Assembly (NCBI GenBank): GCA_902776365.1
Contig: CACYPU010000004.1
Coordinates: 62,001-126,000 of the forward strand
From: an uncultured Bacteroidota bacterium
GTDB taxonomy: Bacteria; Bacteroidota; Bacteroidia; Bacteroidales; P3
DNA length: 64,000 bases
Reading direction: 5' to 3'
How positions within the stretch are numbered: the first letter of the stretch is position 1; each line of letters opens with the position of its first letter. Both the position numbers and the translations under genes were made by a program. Positions 1 through 8,500 of this stretch are shown in pieces. The notes below the pieces were generated by a model that was not told the DNA's origin, did not search any database, and worked only from the letters and a program-made list of their open reading frames with translations.

Positions 1-2
1 AG

Positions 3-521
3 AAGATGGGCGACAAGATGGCCGAAGAGCCCCATTGCTGCTGCAACTGCGAGAAAGGCGACGAAGTGCGCATCCTCAAGCCCTACCGTGGCGCCGAGCC
101 CTTCGAGCACCTGCGTCTGGCCACCGAGAAGGCGGCCCACCGTCCCAAGGTGTTCCTGCTGACCTACGGCAACCTCGCCATGCGCAAAGCCCGCGCCGGC
201 TTCGCCACCAACTTCTTCGGCGTGGCAGGCTACGAAATCATCGACAATCCCGGCTTCGCCACTCCCGAAGAGGGTGCCAAGGCTGCCCTTGAGAGCGGCG
301 CCGACGTCGTGGTGCTCTGCTCCTCCGACGACGAATACGCCGAACTCACCCAGCCCGTCTGCAACCTCCTCAAAGGCAAAGTCAAGAGCCTCGTCCTCGC
401 CGGCTTCCCCAAAGAGATGGTCGAGACCTACAAAGGCTACGGCATCGACGAATTCATCCACGTCAAGACTAACGCACTCGAGTGCCTCACTAACTTCCAG
501 AAGCAATTCGGTATCCTCTAA
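3..521 (+). CDS. mutA: Methylmalonyl-CoA mutase small subunit, C-terminal part (left end cut by window)
   Basis: The open frame continues to the window edge, so only the last ~172 codons are present. They form the B12-binding-like domain of the small, non-catalytic subunit of adenosylcobalamin-dependent methylmalonyl-CoA mutase, which interconverts succinyl-CoA and methylmalonyl-CoA on the propionate route. The domain shows the small-subunit pattern (LTYGNLAMRKARAGFATNFF, then VVLCSSDDEYAE) and lacks the DxHxxG cobalt-ligand motif of the large subunit, as expected for MutA. The large-subunit gene usually follows mutA in Bacteroidales, but here the next gene, 0 bp downstream, is an LptG-type permease. 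Any mutB must lie upstream or elsewhere. Family call is firm; completeness is unknown. Confidence 0.85.
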   Translation, partial: KMGDKMAEEPHCCCNCEKGDEVRILKPYRGAEPFEHLRLATEKAAHRPKVFLLTYGNLAMRKARAGFATNFFGVAGYEIIDNPGFATPEEGAKAALESGADVVVLCSSDDEYAELTQPVCNLLKGKVKSLVLAGFPKEMVETYKGYGIDEFIHVKTNALECLTNFQKQFGIL

Positions 522-1613
522 ATGTTCGAACTGAAACGACTTGATCGATACATTTTGGGCAAGTACCTCAAGACTTTCTTGCTGGCACTTGCCCTTATTA
601 TCATCATCGTCATCACCTTCGACATCTCCGAGAAACTCGACGACTTCCTCGAGCACCATGCCTCTCTCTGGCAAATCATCTCGGTCTACTACCTCAACTT
701 CATCCCCAGCTTCGTCATCCTCTACAGCCCCCTCTTCATCTTCATCGCCGTCATCTTCTTCACCTCCAAGCTCGCCGGCAACAGCGAGATTATCGCCATT
801 CTCAGCTCCGGCGTGCGCTACCGCCGCATGCTGCGGCCCTACCTCTTCGGTGCCCTCATCGTGGCCTTCGTCATCCTCATCCTCGGCAACTTCGTCATCC
901 CGCGCTCCAACCGCACCCTCATCGACTTCGAGGAGCACTATGTCAAGTCCAAGGCCACCAACTACTACTCCAACCTCCACTTCCAGGCCGAACAGGGCGT
1001 CCAGATCTATGCCGAGAGCTACGACGTCCTCAACCGCACCGCCATACGCTTCTGCCGCGAAAAGATGGCCCCCGACGGTCGCATCACCCGTCGCGAGACC
1101 GCCGGCACCATCGTCTTCGACACCGCCAAGAACCTCTGGCGCTGCAACAACTACACCCTCCGCACCATCGACAGCCTCCACCGCGAGACCCTCACCTTCG
1201 AGGTCAACAAGGAGGCCGACTTCCACATCTCACCCGAAGACCTCAACCTCCTCTCCACACGCGTCGAGACCATGACCTCGCCCGAACTCATCCGCTACAT
1301 CCAGCGCGAGGAGATGCGTGGCACCGGCACCGTCAAGACCGCCAGAATCGAGCTCTACCAACGTCTCATCAACCCCTTGGCCATCATCGTCATGACCTTC
1401 ATCGGCGTGGCCATCGCAGCCCGCAAGACCCGCGGCGGCATCGGCGTGCACCTGGCCATAGGCATCTCCATCGCCTTCGCCTTCATCGTCTTCATGAAAA
1501 TCACCACTGTCTTCGCCACCAACGGCGACCTCTCGCCCTTCATGGCCGTCCTGCTGCCTCAGATTATCTTCAGCATCGCCGCCGTCTGGCTGATTTATAA
1601 AGCACCAAAATAA
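522..1613 (+). CDS. LptF/LptG-family permease (YjgP/YjgQ)
   Basis: A 363-residue membrane protein of the YjgP/YjgQ family, the inner-membrane permease half of the Lpt machine that extracts lipopolysaccharide and drives it across the periplasm with LptB. It has an N-terminal segment starting MFELKRLDRYILGKYLKTFL, paired hydrophobic helices at ~15-35, 60-85 and 100-125, a periplasmic middle domain (~130-270) and three C-terminal helices (~275-360). That layout and length are normal for the family. The ATG directly abuts the mutA stop, so it is probably co-transcribed, and sufE follows one base after its stop. Whether it plays the LptF or LptG role cannot be told from sequence alone. Confidence 0.85.
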   Translation: MFELKRLDRYILGKYLKTFLLALALIIIIVITFDISEKLDDFLEHHASLWQIISVYYLNFIPSFVILYSPLFIFIAVIFFTSKLAGNSEIIAILSSGVRYRRMLRPYLFGALIVAFVILILGNFVIPRSNRTLIDFEEHYVKSKATNYYSNLHFQAEQGVQIYAESYDVLNRTAIRFCREKMAPDGRITRRETAGTIVFDTAKNLWRCNNYTLRTIDSLHRETLTFEVNKEADFHISPEDLNLLSTRVETMTSPELIRYIQREEMRGTGTVKTARIELYQRLINPLAIIVMTFIGVAIAARKTRGGIGVHLAIGISIAFAFIVFMKITTVFATNGDLSPFMAVLLPQIIFSIAAVWLIYKAPK

Positions 1614-1614
1614 T

Positions 1615-2040
1615 ATGTCAATAAAAGAAATAGAACAGCAAATCATCGACGAGTTCGCCAATTTCGACGAATGGCTCGACCGCTACGCCTACCTCATCGA
1701 CCTCGGCAAGGAATGCCCCGTCATCGACGAGAAAGACAAGACCGAGGAGAACCTCATCCGCGGATGCCAGAGCCGTGTGTGGCTCAGCTGCGAGCAGCGC
1801 GACGGACGCCTCTACTTCCGCGCCGACAGCGACGCCGTCATCACCCGCGGCATCATCTCCCTCCTCATCCGCGCCCTCGACGGACAGACGCCGCAGGACA
1901 TCCTCGATGCCGACCTCGCCTTCATCGACGCCATCGGCCTCAAGGAGCATCTCTCCCCCACCCGCTCCAACGGCCTCACCTCCATGGTCAAGCAGATGAA
2001 GATGTACGCACTGGCATACAAAATGAAAAATGAAAAATGA
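1615..2040 (+). CDS. sufE: SufE-family cysteine desulfurase activator
   Basis: A 141-residue SufE-like protein that accepts persulfide sulfur from SufS and passes it to the SufBCD scaffold. The conserved block CPVIDEKDKTEENLIRGCQS is visible at ~40-60, and the Cys in the RGCQSRVWL context is the sulfur-accepting residue. Its stop overlaps the next start (ATGA), and the next gene is also an Fe-S assembly factor, so the two look translationally coupled. The C-terminal residues KMKNEK are encoded by a tandem AAAAATG heptamer run at 2021-2050 that spans the gene junction. sufC and sufD are about 41 kb away on the other strand. Confidence 0.88.
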   Translation: MSIKEIEQQIIDEFANFDEWLDRYAYLIDLGKECPVIDEKDKTEENLIRGCQSRVWLSCEQRDGRLYFRADSDAVITRGIISLLIRALDGQTPQDILDADLAFIDAIGLKEHLSPTRSNGLTSMVKQMKMYALAYKMKNEK

Positions 2041-2372
2041 AAAATGAAAATGGGTTGATCCCCAATCAAGAAACAATAAAATCCGCCGTCGTCAACTGTC
2101 TGAAGAATGTCTACGACCCCGAGATCCCGGTGAACATCTACGACCTCGGCCTCATCTACAACGTCGACGTCGACCCCGACCTCAACGTCAAGATTCTCAT
2201 GACCATGACGGCCCCCGACTGCCCCGAAGCCGAGTACATGTATCAGGAGGTGCGCCAGATGGTCAGCTACATCTCCGGCGTCAAGAGCGTCGACGTCGAG
2301 CTCACCTTCGACCCGCCTTGGACCATGGACATGATCCCCGACGACATCAAAGTGGAACTAGGATTCATGTAG
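2037..2372 (+). CDS. SufT/MIP18-like Fe-S assembly protein (DUF59)
   Basis: A 111-residue DUF59 domain protein, of the type linked to Fe-S cluster maturation (SufT, MIP18). It carries the family signature VYDPEIPVNIYDLGLIYNV at ~22-40 and the later TMTAPDCPEAEYM block with the conserved Cys. The start overlaps the sufE stop by 4 bp, which supports a joint role in cluster assembly. The first codons (MKNENG) belong to a tandem heptamer run, so the exact start is uncertain. The conserved domain begins near GLIPNQETIKSAVVNCLKN. Confidence 0.85.
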   Translation: MKNENGLIPNQETIKSAVVNCLKNVYDPEIPVNIYDLGLIYNVDVDPDLNVKILMTMTAPDCPEAEYMYQEVRQMVSYISGVKSVDVELTFDPPWTMDMIPDDIKVELGFM

Positions 2373-2376
2373 AAAA

Positions 2377-3468
2377 ATGACATTATTGTCACTCATAAGG
2401 AAGAAGAAGGGAAATCCGTCAGGCTCGCTCGACCGGATGGCGTGGCGGCGTTTCCGTCGCAACCCCCTCTCCGTCGCCAGCCTCGTGGTTATCGTCCTCT
2501 TCGCCCTCGTGGCCATCCTCGGCTACCTCATCACCCCCGACCACACCCCCTACTGCAATCAGCAGTACCTCGAACTCGCAACCCAAAAACCCTTCTCCCA
2601 CGCGTCTTTCCTCATCACCGACGAAGACTCACTCAACACCAAACACTCAACACTAAACACTCTCCTTCACGGCGAGCCGTTGAACTACACTGCCACTCCC
2701 ATTAAAGAATATAGATACGCGCGCGATAGCATCTTTGCCGTCCCCTATAACGGCGAGCCTATCGTCGTCGCCGCCTCCCAGGCACGCATCGACGAGCGCA
2801 CCTTCATCCTCGGCACCGACGCCTACGGGCGCGACGTCCTCAGCATGATTATGATAGGCTCGCGCGTGAGCCTCTCCGTGGGCTTCATCGCCATCCTCAT
2901 CGCCCTGCTCCTCGGCATCACCCTCGGCGCCCTCGCCGCCTACTACGGCGGGTGGGTCGACAACCTCATCCTCTGGCTCATCAACGTCGTCTGGTCCATC
3001 CCCACCGTCCTGCTCGTCATCGCCATCACCTTCGTCCTCGGCAAAGGCTTCTGGCAGATATTCATCGCTGTGGGACTCACCATGTGGGTCGACATCGCAC
3101 GCGTGGTCCGCGGCGAAGTCCTAGGCATCAAGGAGAAAGAGTATGTCGAAGCCACCCGTGCCCTCGGCTTCTCCACCTTCCGCACCATCTTCCGCCACAT
3201 CCTGCCCAACATTGTCGGTGCCGTCGTCGTCATCGCCGCCTCCAATTTCGCCTCCGCCATCCTCATCGAGGCGGGCCTGAGCTTCCTCGGCATCGGCGTC
3301 CAGCCCCCCATGCCCTCCTGGGGCATGATGGTCAAGGAGAACTACGGCTACATACTCCTCGACAACGCCTACCTCGCCTTCCTCCCGGGACTGGCCATCA
3401 TGCTCGTCGTCCTCGCCTTCATGCTCCTCGCCAACGGCCTCCGCGACGCCCTCGACATCAAACGCTGA
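2377..3468 (+). CDS. Oligopeptide/dipeptide-type ABC transporter permease (DppC/OppC-like)
   Basis: A 363-residue inner-membrane permease. The N-terminal OppC-type segment (AWRRFRRNPLSVASLVVIVL) contains the first helix, followed by a long periplasmic loop (~50-150). Five further helices follow, and the EAA-type cytoplasmic loop EYVEATRALGFSTFRTIFRH sits near 250-270. No partner permease, ATPase or binding protein is adjacent, so the rest of the transporter must be elsewhere. The periplasmic loop contains SLNTKHSTLNTLLHG, encoded by tandem AACACTN heptamers (2628-2664), an in-frame low-complexity insertion that is probably not family-conserved. The substrate could be peptides or nickel and cannot be decided. 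Confidence 0.82.
   Translation: MTLLSLIRKKKGNPSGSLDRMAWRRFRRNPLSVASLVVIVLFALVAILGYLITPDHTPYCNQQYLELATQKPFSHASFLITDEDSLNTKHSTLNTLLHGEPLNYTATPIKEYRYARDSIFAVPYNGEPIVVAASQARIDERTFILGTDAYGRDVLSMIMIGSRVSLSVGFIAILIALLLGITLGALAAYYGGWVDNLILWLINVVWSIPTVLLVIAITFVLGKGFWQIFIAVGLTMWVDIARVVRGEVLGIKEKEYVEATRALGFSTFRTIFRHILPNIVGAVVVIAASNFASAILIEAGLSFLGIGVQPPMPSWGMMVKENYGYILLDNAYLAFLPGLAIMLVVLAFMLLANGLRDALDIKR
2628..2664. repeat. In-gene tandem heptamer array (AACACTN) within the ABC permease
   Basis: About five imperfect copies of a 7-bp word lie in frame in the periplasmic-loop coding region of the ABC permease. The run is AT-richer than the flanking codons. Confidence 0.75.
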
Positions 3469-3588
3469 GACCCCCTTGCGGAATGCCATGATTCCTGTTA
3501 AGAATTTTTAGCAATCAATAAATATCTAATAATCAACCGTTAACACTTTCACCCTAAACTTTTTTCTCCCTATATCAAAAATAGTTTG

Positions 3589-3597
3589 TATTTTTGC
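3589..3597 (+). promoter_or_regulatory. Promoter -7 box TATTTTTGC
   Basis: This matches the Bacteroidota -7 consensus TAnnTTTG and lies 56 bp before the lipoprotein start at 3653, in an AT-rich gap following the permease gene. Confidence 0.65.
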
Positions 3598-3652
3598 ACT
3601 TTGAAAAACCGAAAAGAATAATTAATTATTAACCTTAAAACATTAAAAAACA

Positions 3653-4207
3653 ATGAAGAACATTTTCAAAGTTATGGGCGTTGCCCTGCTCGCTTGCAGC
3701 ATGATTATGGTTTCCTGCAAGAAAGATGAAAACGAAAACGCTTCCGGCGTGAACGTGAAATTTGGCACCGCTCAGTGGAGCACCGAGAACATCTACTGGG
3801 AGCAGATGTACTACCAGAGTGGTGAACCGGCCCCCCTTTTCAGCTGGCAGGTTGAAAAAGGCAACACCGCTGCCGATCCTATGACTTGGGGTATGACCGG
3901 TGACGAGGCTAAGACCTATAGCGGCAACTATCAGAGCCAGGACTTGAGTAGTTACTATGTTTGGTTCTACGTCAACAACGATGACGACTACTTCCAGTAC
4001 AATGGCAATGAATACCCCATCAATCAGGGTTGCACTGCCACCACCACCATCAGTGCTCTCGACGTCACTGCTAACACTGTCAGCATGAACGTCGCCGCCA
4101 CCACCTTCGACGGTCCCGCCTACGTCGAAAGCCAAGGTACTAGCGTTGTCACCACCGACTTGACCATCGACGCCAACAACGTCAAATGGACTGTGATGAC
4201 CAAATAA
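3653..4207 (+). CDS. Hypothetical lipoprotein
   Basis: A 184-residue exported protein of unknown function. The N-terminus has a lipoprotein signal peptide ending in a lipobox-like MVSC at ~19-22, followed by charged KKDENEN, as usual for surface-sorted lipoproteins. The mature part is polar and rich in aromatics and Asn/Thr, suggesting a small beta-sandwich; no family was recognised. It has its own promoter (3589-3597) and is followed 41 bp later by another small lipoprotein gene, probably in one transcript. Confidence 0.7.
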   Translation: MKNIFKVMGVALLACSMIMVSCKKDENENASGVNVKFGTAQWSTENIYWEQMYYQSGEPAPLFSWQVEKGNTAADPMTWGMTGDEAKTYSGNYQSQDLSSYYVWFYVNNDDDYFQYNGNEYPINQGCTATTTISALDVTANTVSMNVAATTFDGPAYVESQGTSVVTTDLTIDANNVKWTVMTK

Positions 4208-4248
4208 GACAAAACGAAAAGTTTTTACAACCTTTTTAATCAAAGACA

Positions 4249-4632
4249 ATGAAAGCAAGATTTTTGTTTCTCGCAGTCGCCGCAATGGGTCTGACCGTCG
4301 CTTGCAACAACAGCAACACCGCTGCTGAAGACACCGTGGACAGCACTCCCGTCGAGGATACCACCATGGTTGCCGAGCTCGTCGACAGCGTGGCTATCGA
4401 CAGCATCGTCGCCGAGGAAACTCCCGCCCCCGCTGCAAAGAAAGCCACCGACAAAAAGAAAGTCGAGGATCCCAACGCCTTGAAGAACAACAACAGTGGT
4501 TCCATCAAGAACGAGGGTTCCAACGCCAACACCGGTAAGAGAGACCGTCAGTCCGACAATCTGCAGAACGCCCCTGCCCAGCAGGACAATGGCATAGTTG
4601 CCGGCAAACGCAAACGCCAGGGTCAGAACTAA
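4249..4632 (+). CDS. Small Ala/Asp-rich hypothetical lipoprotein
   Basis: A 127-residue protein with a lipoprotein signal peptide (lipobox TVAC near residue 19) followed by a low-complexity acidic region (AAEDTVDSTPVEDTTM) and a basic, Asn/Gln-rich tail (KRDRQSDNLQNAPAQQ, ending KRKRQGQN). The mature chain looks disordered, with no catalytic motif. The lipoprotein at 38156 has a similar acidic Thr/Glu-rich linker after its lipobox. A rho-independent terminator follows at 4660. Confidence 0.65.
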   Translation: MKARFLFLAVAAMGLTVACNNSNTAAEDTVDSTPVEDTTMVAELVDSVAIDSIVAEETPAPAAKKATDKKKVEDPNALKNNNSGSIKNEGSNANTGKRDRQSDNLQNAPAQQDNGIVAGKRKRQGQN

Positions 4633-4659
4633 TCATTCTGCGTTGAAACACCAACAAAA

Positions 4660-4688
4660 GGGAGGGTCATAGTACCCTCCCGATTTTT
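4660..4688 (+). terminator. Rho-independent terminator
   Basis: An 8-bp perfect stem (GGGAGGGT/ACCCTCCC) with a 6-nt loop is followed by GATTTTT. It ends the two-gene lipoprotein transcript. Confidence 0.85.
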
Positions 4689-4700
4689 ATACACTGAATC

Positions 4701-5132
4701 ATGAAACACACCCCCCTGCTGATAGCGGTATTATTGCTGGTCGCCTGCAACCCGGAGAAGAAAGCGATAGAAGAAGTTGCCTACAACTACTGCATAGCCA
4801 CCTCCTACTATAAAATTGACGAGGCCGAGAAATATGCCACCCAGGAGACCGTCGAAAAAACACTCCCTATGGCGCGGTTCTTCATAAGCCAGGTAGACTC
4901 CTCCTTTTTCGCCGCCGACTCGCCTGTCGACATCGATATCAAGGAAGTGAGCCAAACCTCCGACACGACAGCCTATGTCGTCTACCACAAAGAGACACCG
5001 CTGAAAAACTTCACCGACACCCTCCAAATGCGTCTCCGCAACGGCCACTGGCTTGTCCACTCCCCGCTCCGCACCCATACCAGCAATAGAGCGGAAGAAA
5101 ACACCAAGGAACCAGAACCCAAAAATCCCTGA
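4701..5132 (+). CDS. Hypothetical lipoprotein (possibly DUF4878/NTF2-like)
   Basis: A 143-residue protein with a lipobox (LLVACN) ending near residue 16. The mature chain begins with a helix (EKKAIEEVAYNYCIATSYYK), then has a DEAEKYATQETVE segment and strands ending in QMRLRNGHWLVH. This arrangement resembles the small NTF2-like lipoproteins annotated DUF4878, but the match is by impression only. The gene lies just after a terminator and before another, so it appears to be a single-gene unit, though no clear -7 box was seen. Confidence 0.6.
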   Translation: MKHTPLLIAVLLLVACNPEKKAIEEVAYNYCIATSYYKIDEAEKYATQETVEKTLPMARFFISQVDSSFFAADSPVDIDIKEVSQTSDTTAYVVYHKETPLKNFTDTLQMRLRNGHWLVHSPLRTHTSNRAEENTKEPEPKNP

Positions 5133-5156
5133 TTATATTCAGTAAGTGAGAAAAAG

Positions 5157-5192
5157 CACCCGTTTCAACTTTCAGAAACGGGTGTTTTTTTT
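5157..5192 (+). terminator. Rho-independent terminator
   Basis: A 10-bp perfect stem (CACCCGTTTC/GAAACGGGTG) is followed by a run of eight T. It closes the lipoprotein gene ending at 5132. Confidence 0.9.
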
Positions 5193-5534
5193 GTTTATTA
5201 CCCAAAATCTCCTTTTTTAACAGTTCTTATGAAAGTTTAGTTATGTTTTACAAAAGTAAAAGTTGATAAGAAGAGGACAAGAATTTGATAAGAAGAGGAT
5301 AAGAAGAGGATGTCTACTAAGTATTGATTGACAGCATTTTAGGTAATCTTGTTCTACTTTCGAGTTAAAACGCTTGTTTTCAGTGAGTTGCATTTCTTAA
5401 AATTTGTTAATTCGAAAAAAGGTGAAAAATGCGAAAGGTTGCGTTTGCAGGGGTCGATTAACATCTATTAACATTTGCAGCCGGCGGGGTGGGGAAAAGT
5501 TATCAACAATGACTGTTTTCTGCGGAAAAAAACG
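5193..5534. other. AT-rich non-coding leader upstream of dnaE, with short direct repeats
   Basis: About 340 bp without a supportable gene. It holds three copies of a 13-bp repeat (GATAAGAAGAGGA at 5265, 5287 and 5298, the last two overlapping), a single DnaA-box-like TTATCAACA at 5500-5508 and paired ATTAACAT words near 5458-5475. No RNA gene or terminator was seen beyond 5192. Confidence 0.55.
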
Positions 5535-5543
5535 TATTTTTGC
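5535..5543 (+). promoter_or_regulatory. Promoter -7 box TATTTTTGC for dnaE
   Basis: A TAnnTTTG-type box lies 22 bp upstream of the dnaE start, giving a short 5' leader. Confidence 0.65.
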
Positions 5544-5565
5544 AATTTGAAATATTTTACAGACG

Positions 5566-8500
5566 ATGCCACAGTTCACTCACCTACATGTACACTCACA
5601 TTATTCGATGCTCGACGGAATGTCGAAGATTCCGGATTTAATCAAGAAGGCCAAGAAGGACGGTATGTACTCGATGGCCTTGACGGATCATGGCAACATG
5701 TTCGGCATCAAGGACTTGCTCGACACTGTGGCGAAGGAGAACAAGAACCGTGCCGAAGGGGAGCCGGAGTTTAAGCCCATCGTGGGCACCGAGGCCTACT
5801 GCGCCCGTCGCACGCTCTATGACAAGGACAAGAACTTCAAGGATATCAATCCCGAAAACGGGAAAGAACGTGTGGTGGACCGCAGCGGCTACCACCTCAT
5901 CCTGCTGGCCAAGAACCTCAAAGGGTACCATTCGCTCTGCAAGCTGGCATCGATAGCCTACACCGACGGTTTCTACGACCGTCCGCGCATCGACCACGAC
6001 GTGCTGGAGAAGTACAAGGAGGGCCTCATCGTCTGCTCGGCGTGCCTGGGTGGCGAGATTCCGCAGCTCATCATGGCCGGCAAGCTGGAGGAGGCCGAGC
6101 AGCAGGTGCTGTGGTTCAAGGAGCGCTTCGGCGACGACTACTACATCGAGCTGATGCGCCACAAGACCGACAAGCCCAACGCCAACTACGACACCTACCA
6201 GTGGCAGATGAAGGTGGAGCCGGAGCTGATACGATTGGCCAGGAAGCACAACATCAAGCTGGTGGCCACCAACGACGCCCATTTCGTGCTCGAGGAGCAC
6301 GGCGATGCCCACGACCACCTCATCTGTCTGGCCACGCAGAAGGACTATGACGACCCCAACCGCCTGCACTACACCAAGCAGGAGTGGCTGAAGAGCCCGG
6401 AGGAGATGGCCGAGGTGTTCGCCGACCTGCCTGAGGCGCTGGAGAACACGATGGAGGTGGCGGCGAAAATCGAGACCTACAGCATCGACAGCGACCCGCT
6501 GATGCCGGTATTCCCCATCCCCGAGAGCTTCGGACGCGAGGAGGACTGGCGGCAGAAGTTCACGGAGGAGGACCTCTTCAACGAGTTCACGCGCAACGAG
6601 AAGGGCGAGGTGGTGATGAGCCAGGAGGAGGCCGAGAAGAAAATCAAGAAGCTCGGCGGCTACGACAAGCTCTACCGCATCAAGTTCGAGGCCGACTACC
6701 TCTCGCATCTCGTCTGGGAGGGCGCCCACAAGCGCTACGGCGAGGAGCTCAGCGACGAGGTGAAGGAGCGCATCACCTTCGAGCTGCACACCATCAAGAC
6801 GATGGGATTCCCTGGCTACTTCCTGATTGTGAGCGACTACATCCGTGCGGCGCGCGAGGAGCTGGGCGTGAGCGTGGGTCCCGGGCGAGGGAGTGCGGCA
6901 GGAAGCGTGGTGGCCTACTGCCTGTGGATTACGGACCTCGACCCCTTGCGCTACGACCTGCTGTTCGAGCGTTTCCTGAACCCCGACCGCATCTCGCTGC
7001 CCGATATCGACGTGGACTTCGACGATGCGGGACGCGGCAAGGTGCTCGACTGGGTGACGCACAAGTACGGCAAGGAACGCGTGGCGCATATCATCACCTA
7101 CGGCACTATGGCTACGAAGAGCTCGATTGCCGACGTGGGACGCGTGGAGAAGATACCCCTCAACACCGTCAACCAGCTGAAGAGCTATATCCCCGACCGC
7201 GGGTTCCCCGACAATGTGAAGGACGAGAAGGGCAAGGCTCCGAAAGTGAATCTACACAACTGCTACAAATATGTCCCCGAGCTGAAGAACATCATGCAGG
7301 ACGGCCCCGATGACCTGCGACGCATGCTGACCTACGCCGAGGAGCTGGAGGACACCAACCGCCAGATAGGCATCCACGCTTGCGGCGTCATCATAGGCTC
7401 GCAGGACATCACCAACGTGGCGCCGGTGTGCGTCATCAACGACAAGGAGAGCGGCGAGGATGTGCTGGTGACGCAGTACGACGGCCATGTGGTGGAGAAT
7501 GTGGGACTCATCAAGATGGACTTCCTGGGGCTGAAGAACCTGACCATCATCAAGAACTGTGTGAGGATGGTGAAGAAGCGCCTAGGTGTGGACATCGATG
7601 TCGACCACCTGCCGCTCGACGACGAGCTGACCTACAAGCTCTTCTGCGACGGCAACACCGTGGGTGTGTTCCAGTTTGAGTCGGCGGGCATGCAGAAGTA
7701 CCTGCGCGAGCTGCAGCCGCATGTCATCGACGACCTCATCGCCATGAACGCCCTCTACCGTCCGGGTCCCATGGACAACATCCCCGAGTTCATCGACCGC
7801 AAGCAGGGCCGCAAGCCCATCAGCTACGACCTGCCGGTGATGGAGAAATACCTCAAGGACACCTATGGCATCACCGTCTACCAGGAGCAGGTGATGTTGC
7901 TCTCGCGCTTGCTTGCCGGCTTCACCCGCGGCCAGAGCGACACGCTGCGCAAGGCTATGGGCAAGAAGCAGATAGACAAGATGAACGAGTTGGAGGTGCT
8001 CTTCTACGAGGGGGGCGAGAAGAACGGCCACCCCAAGGAGGTGCTGAGCAAGATATGGGAGGAGTGGAAGAAGTTCGCCAGCTATGCCTTCAACAAGAGT
8101 CACGCCGCCTGCTATTCGTGGGTGGCCTACCAGACGGCCTACCTGAAGGCGCACTACCCTGCCGAATATATGGCCGCCGTGATGACGAGTGCGCAGACCG
8201 ATATCAGCCGCGTGCGCGAGTTGATGGACGACTGCAAGAAGATAGGCGTGGAGGTGGCGGCGCCGAGTGTGAACGACTCGGAGATGGACTTCTCGGTCGA
8301 CAAGGATGGCAAGATACGTTTCGGCCTGCAGGCCATCAGCGGCATGGGCGAGGCGGCGTCGAGTGTCATCATCGCCGAGCGCGAAAAGAACGGCACCTTC
8401 CAGGATATCTTCGACTTCCTGAAGCGCGTGGACATGCACTCGGTGAACAAGAAGAACATGGAGGTGCTGGTGAAGGCCGGCGCCTTCGACGGCATAGGCA

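Noticed and set aside
5200-5565. Possible chromosomal origin (AT-rich DNA, 13-mer repeats, TTATCAACA) upstream of dnaE
   Set aside because: Only one DnaA-box-like site, no dnaA or other origin-linked gene, and the apparent base-skew change follows gene codon use rather than position.
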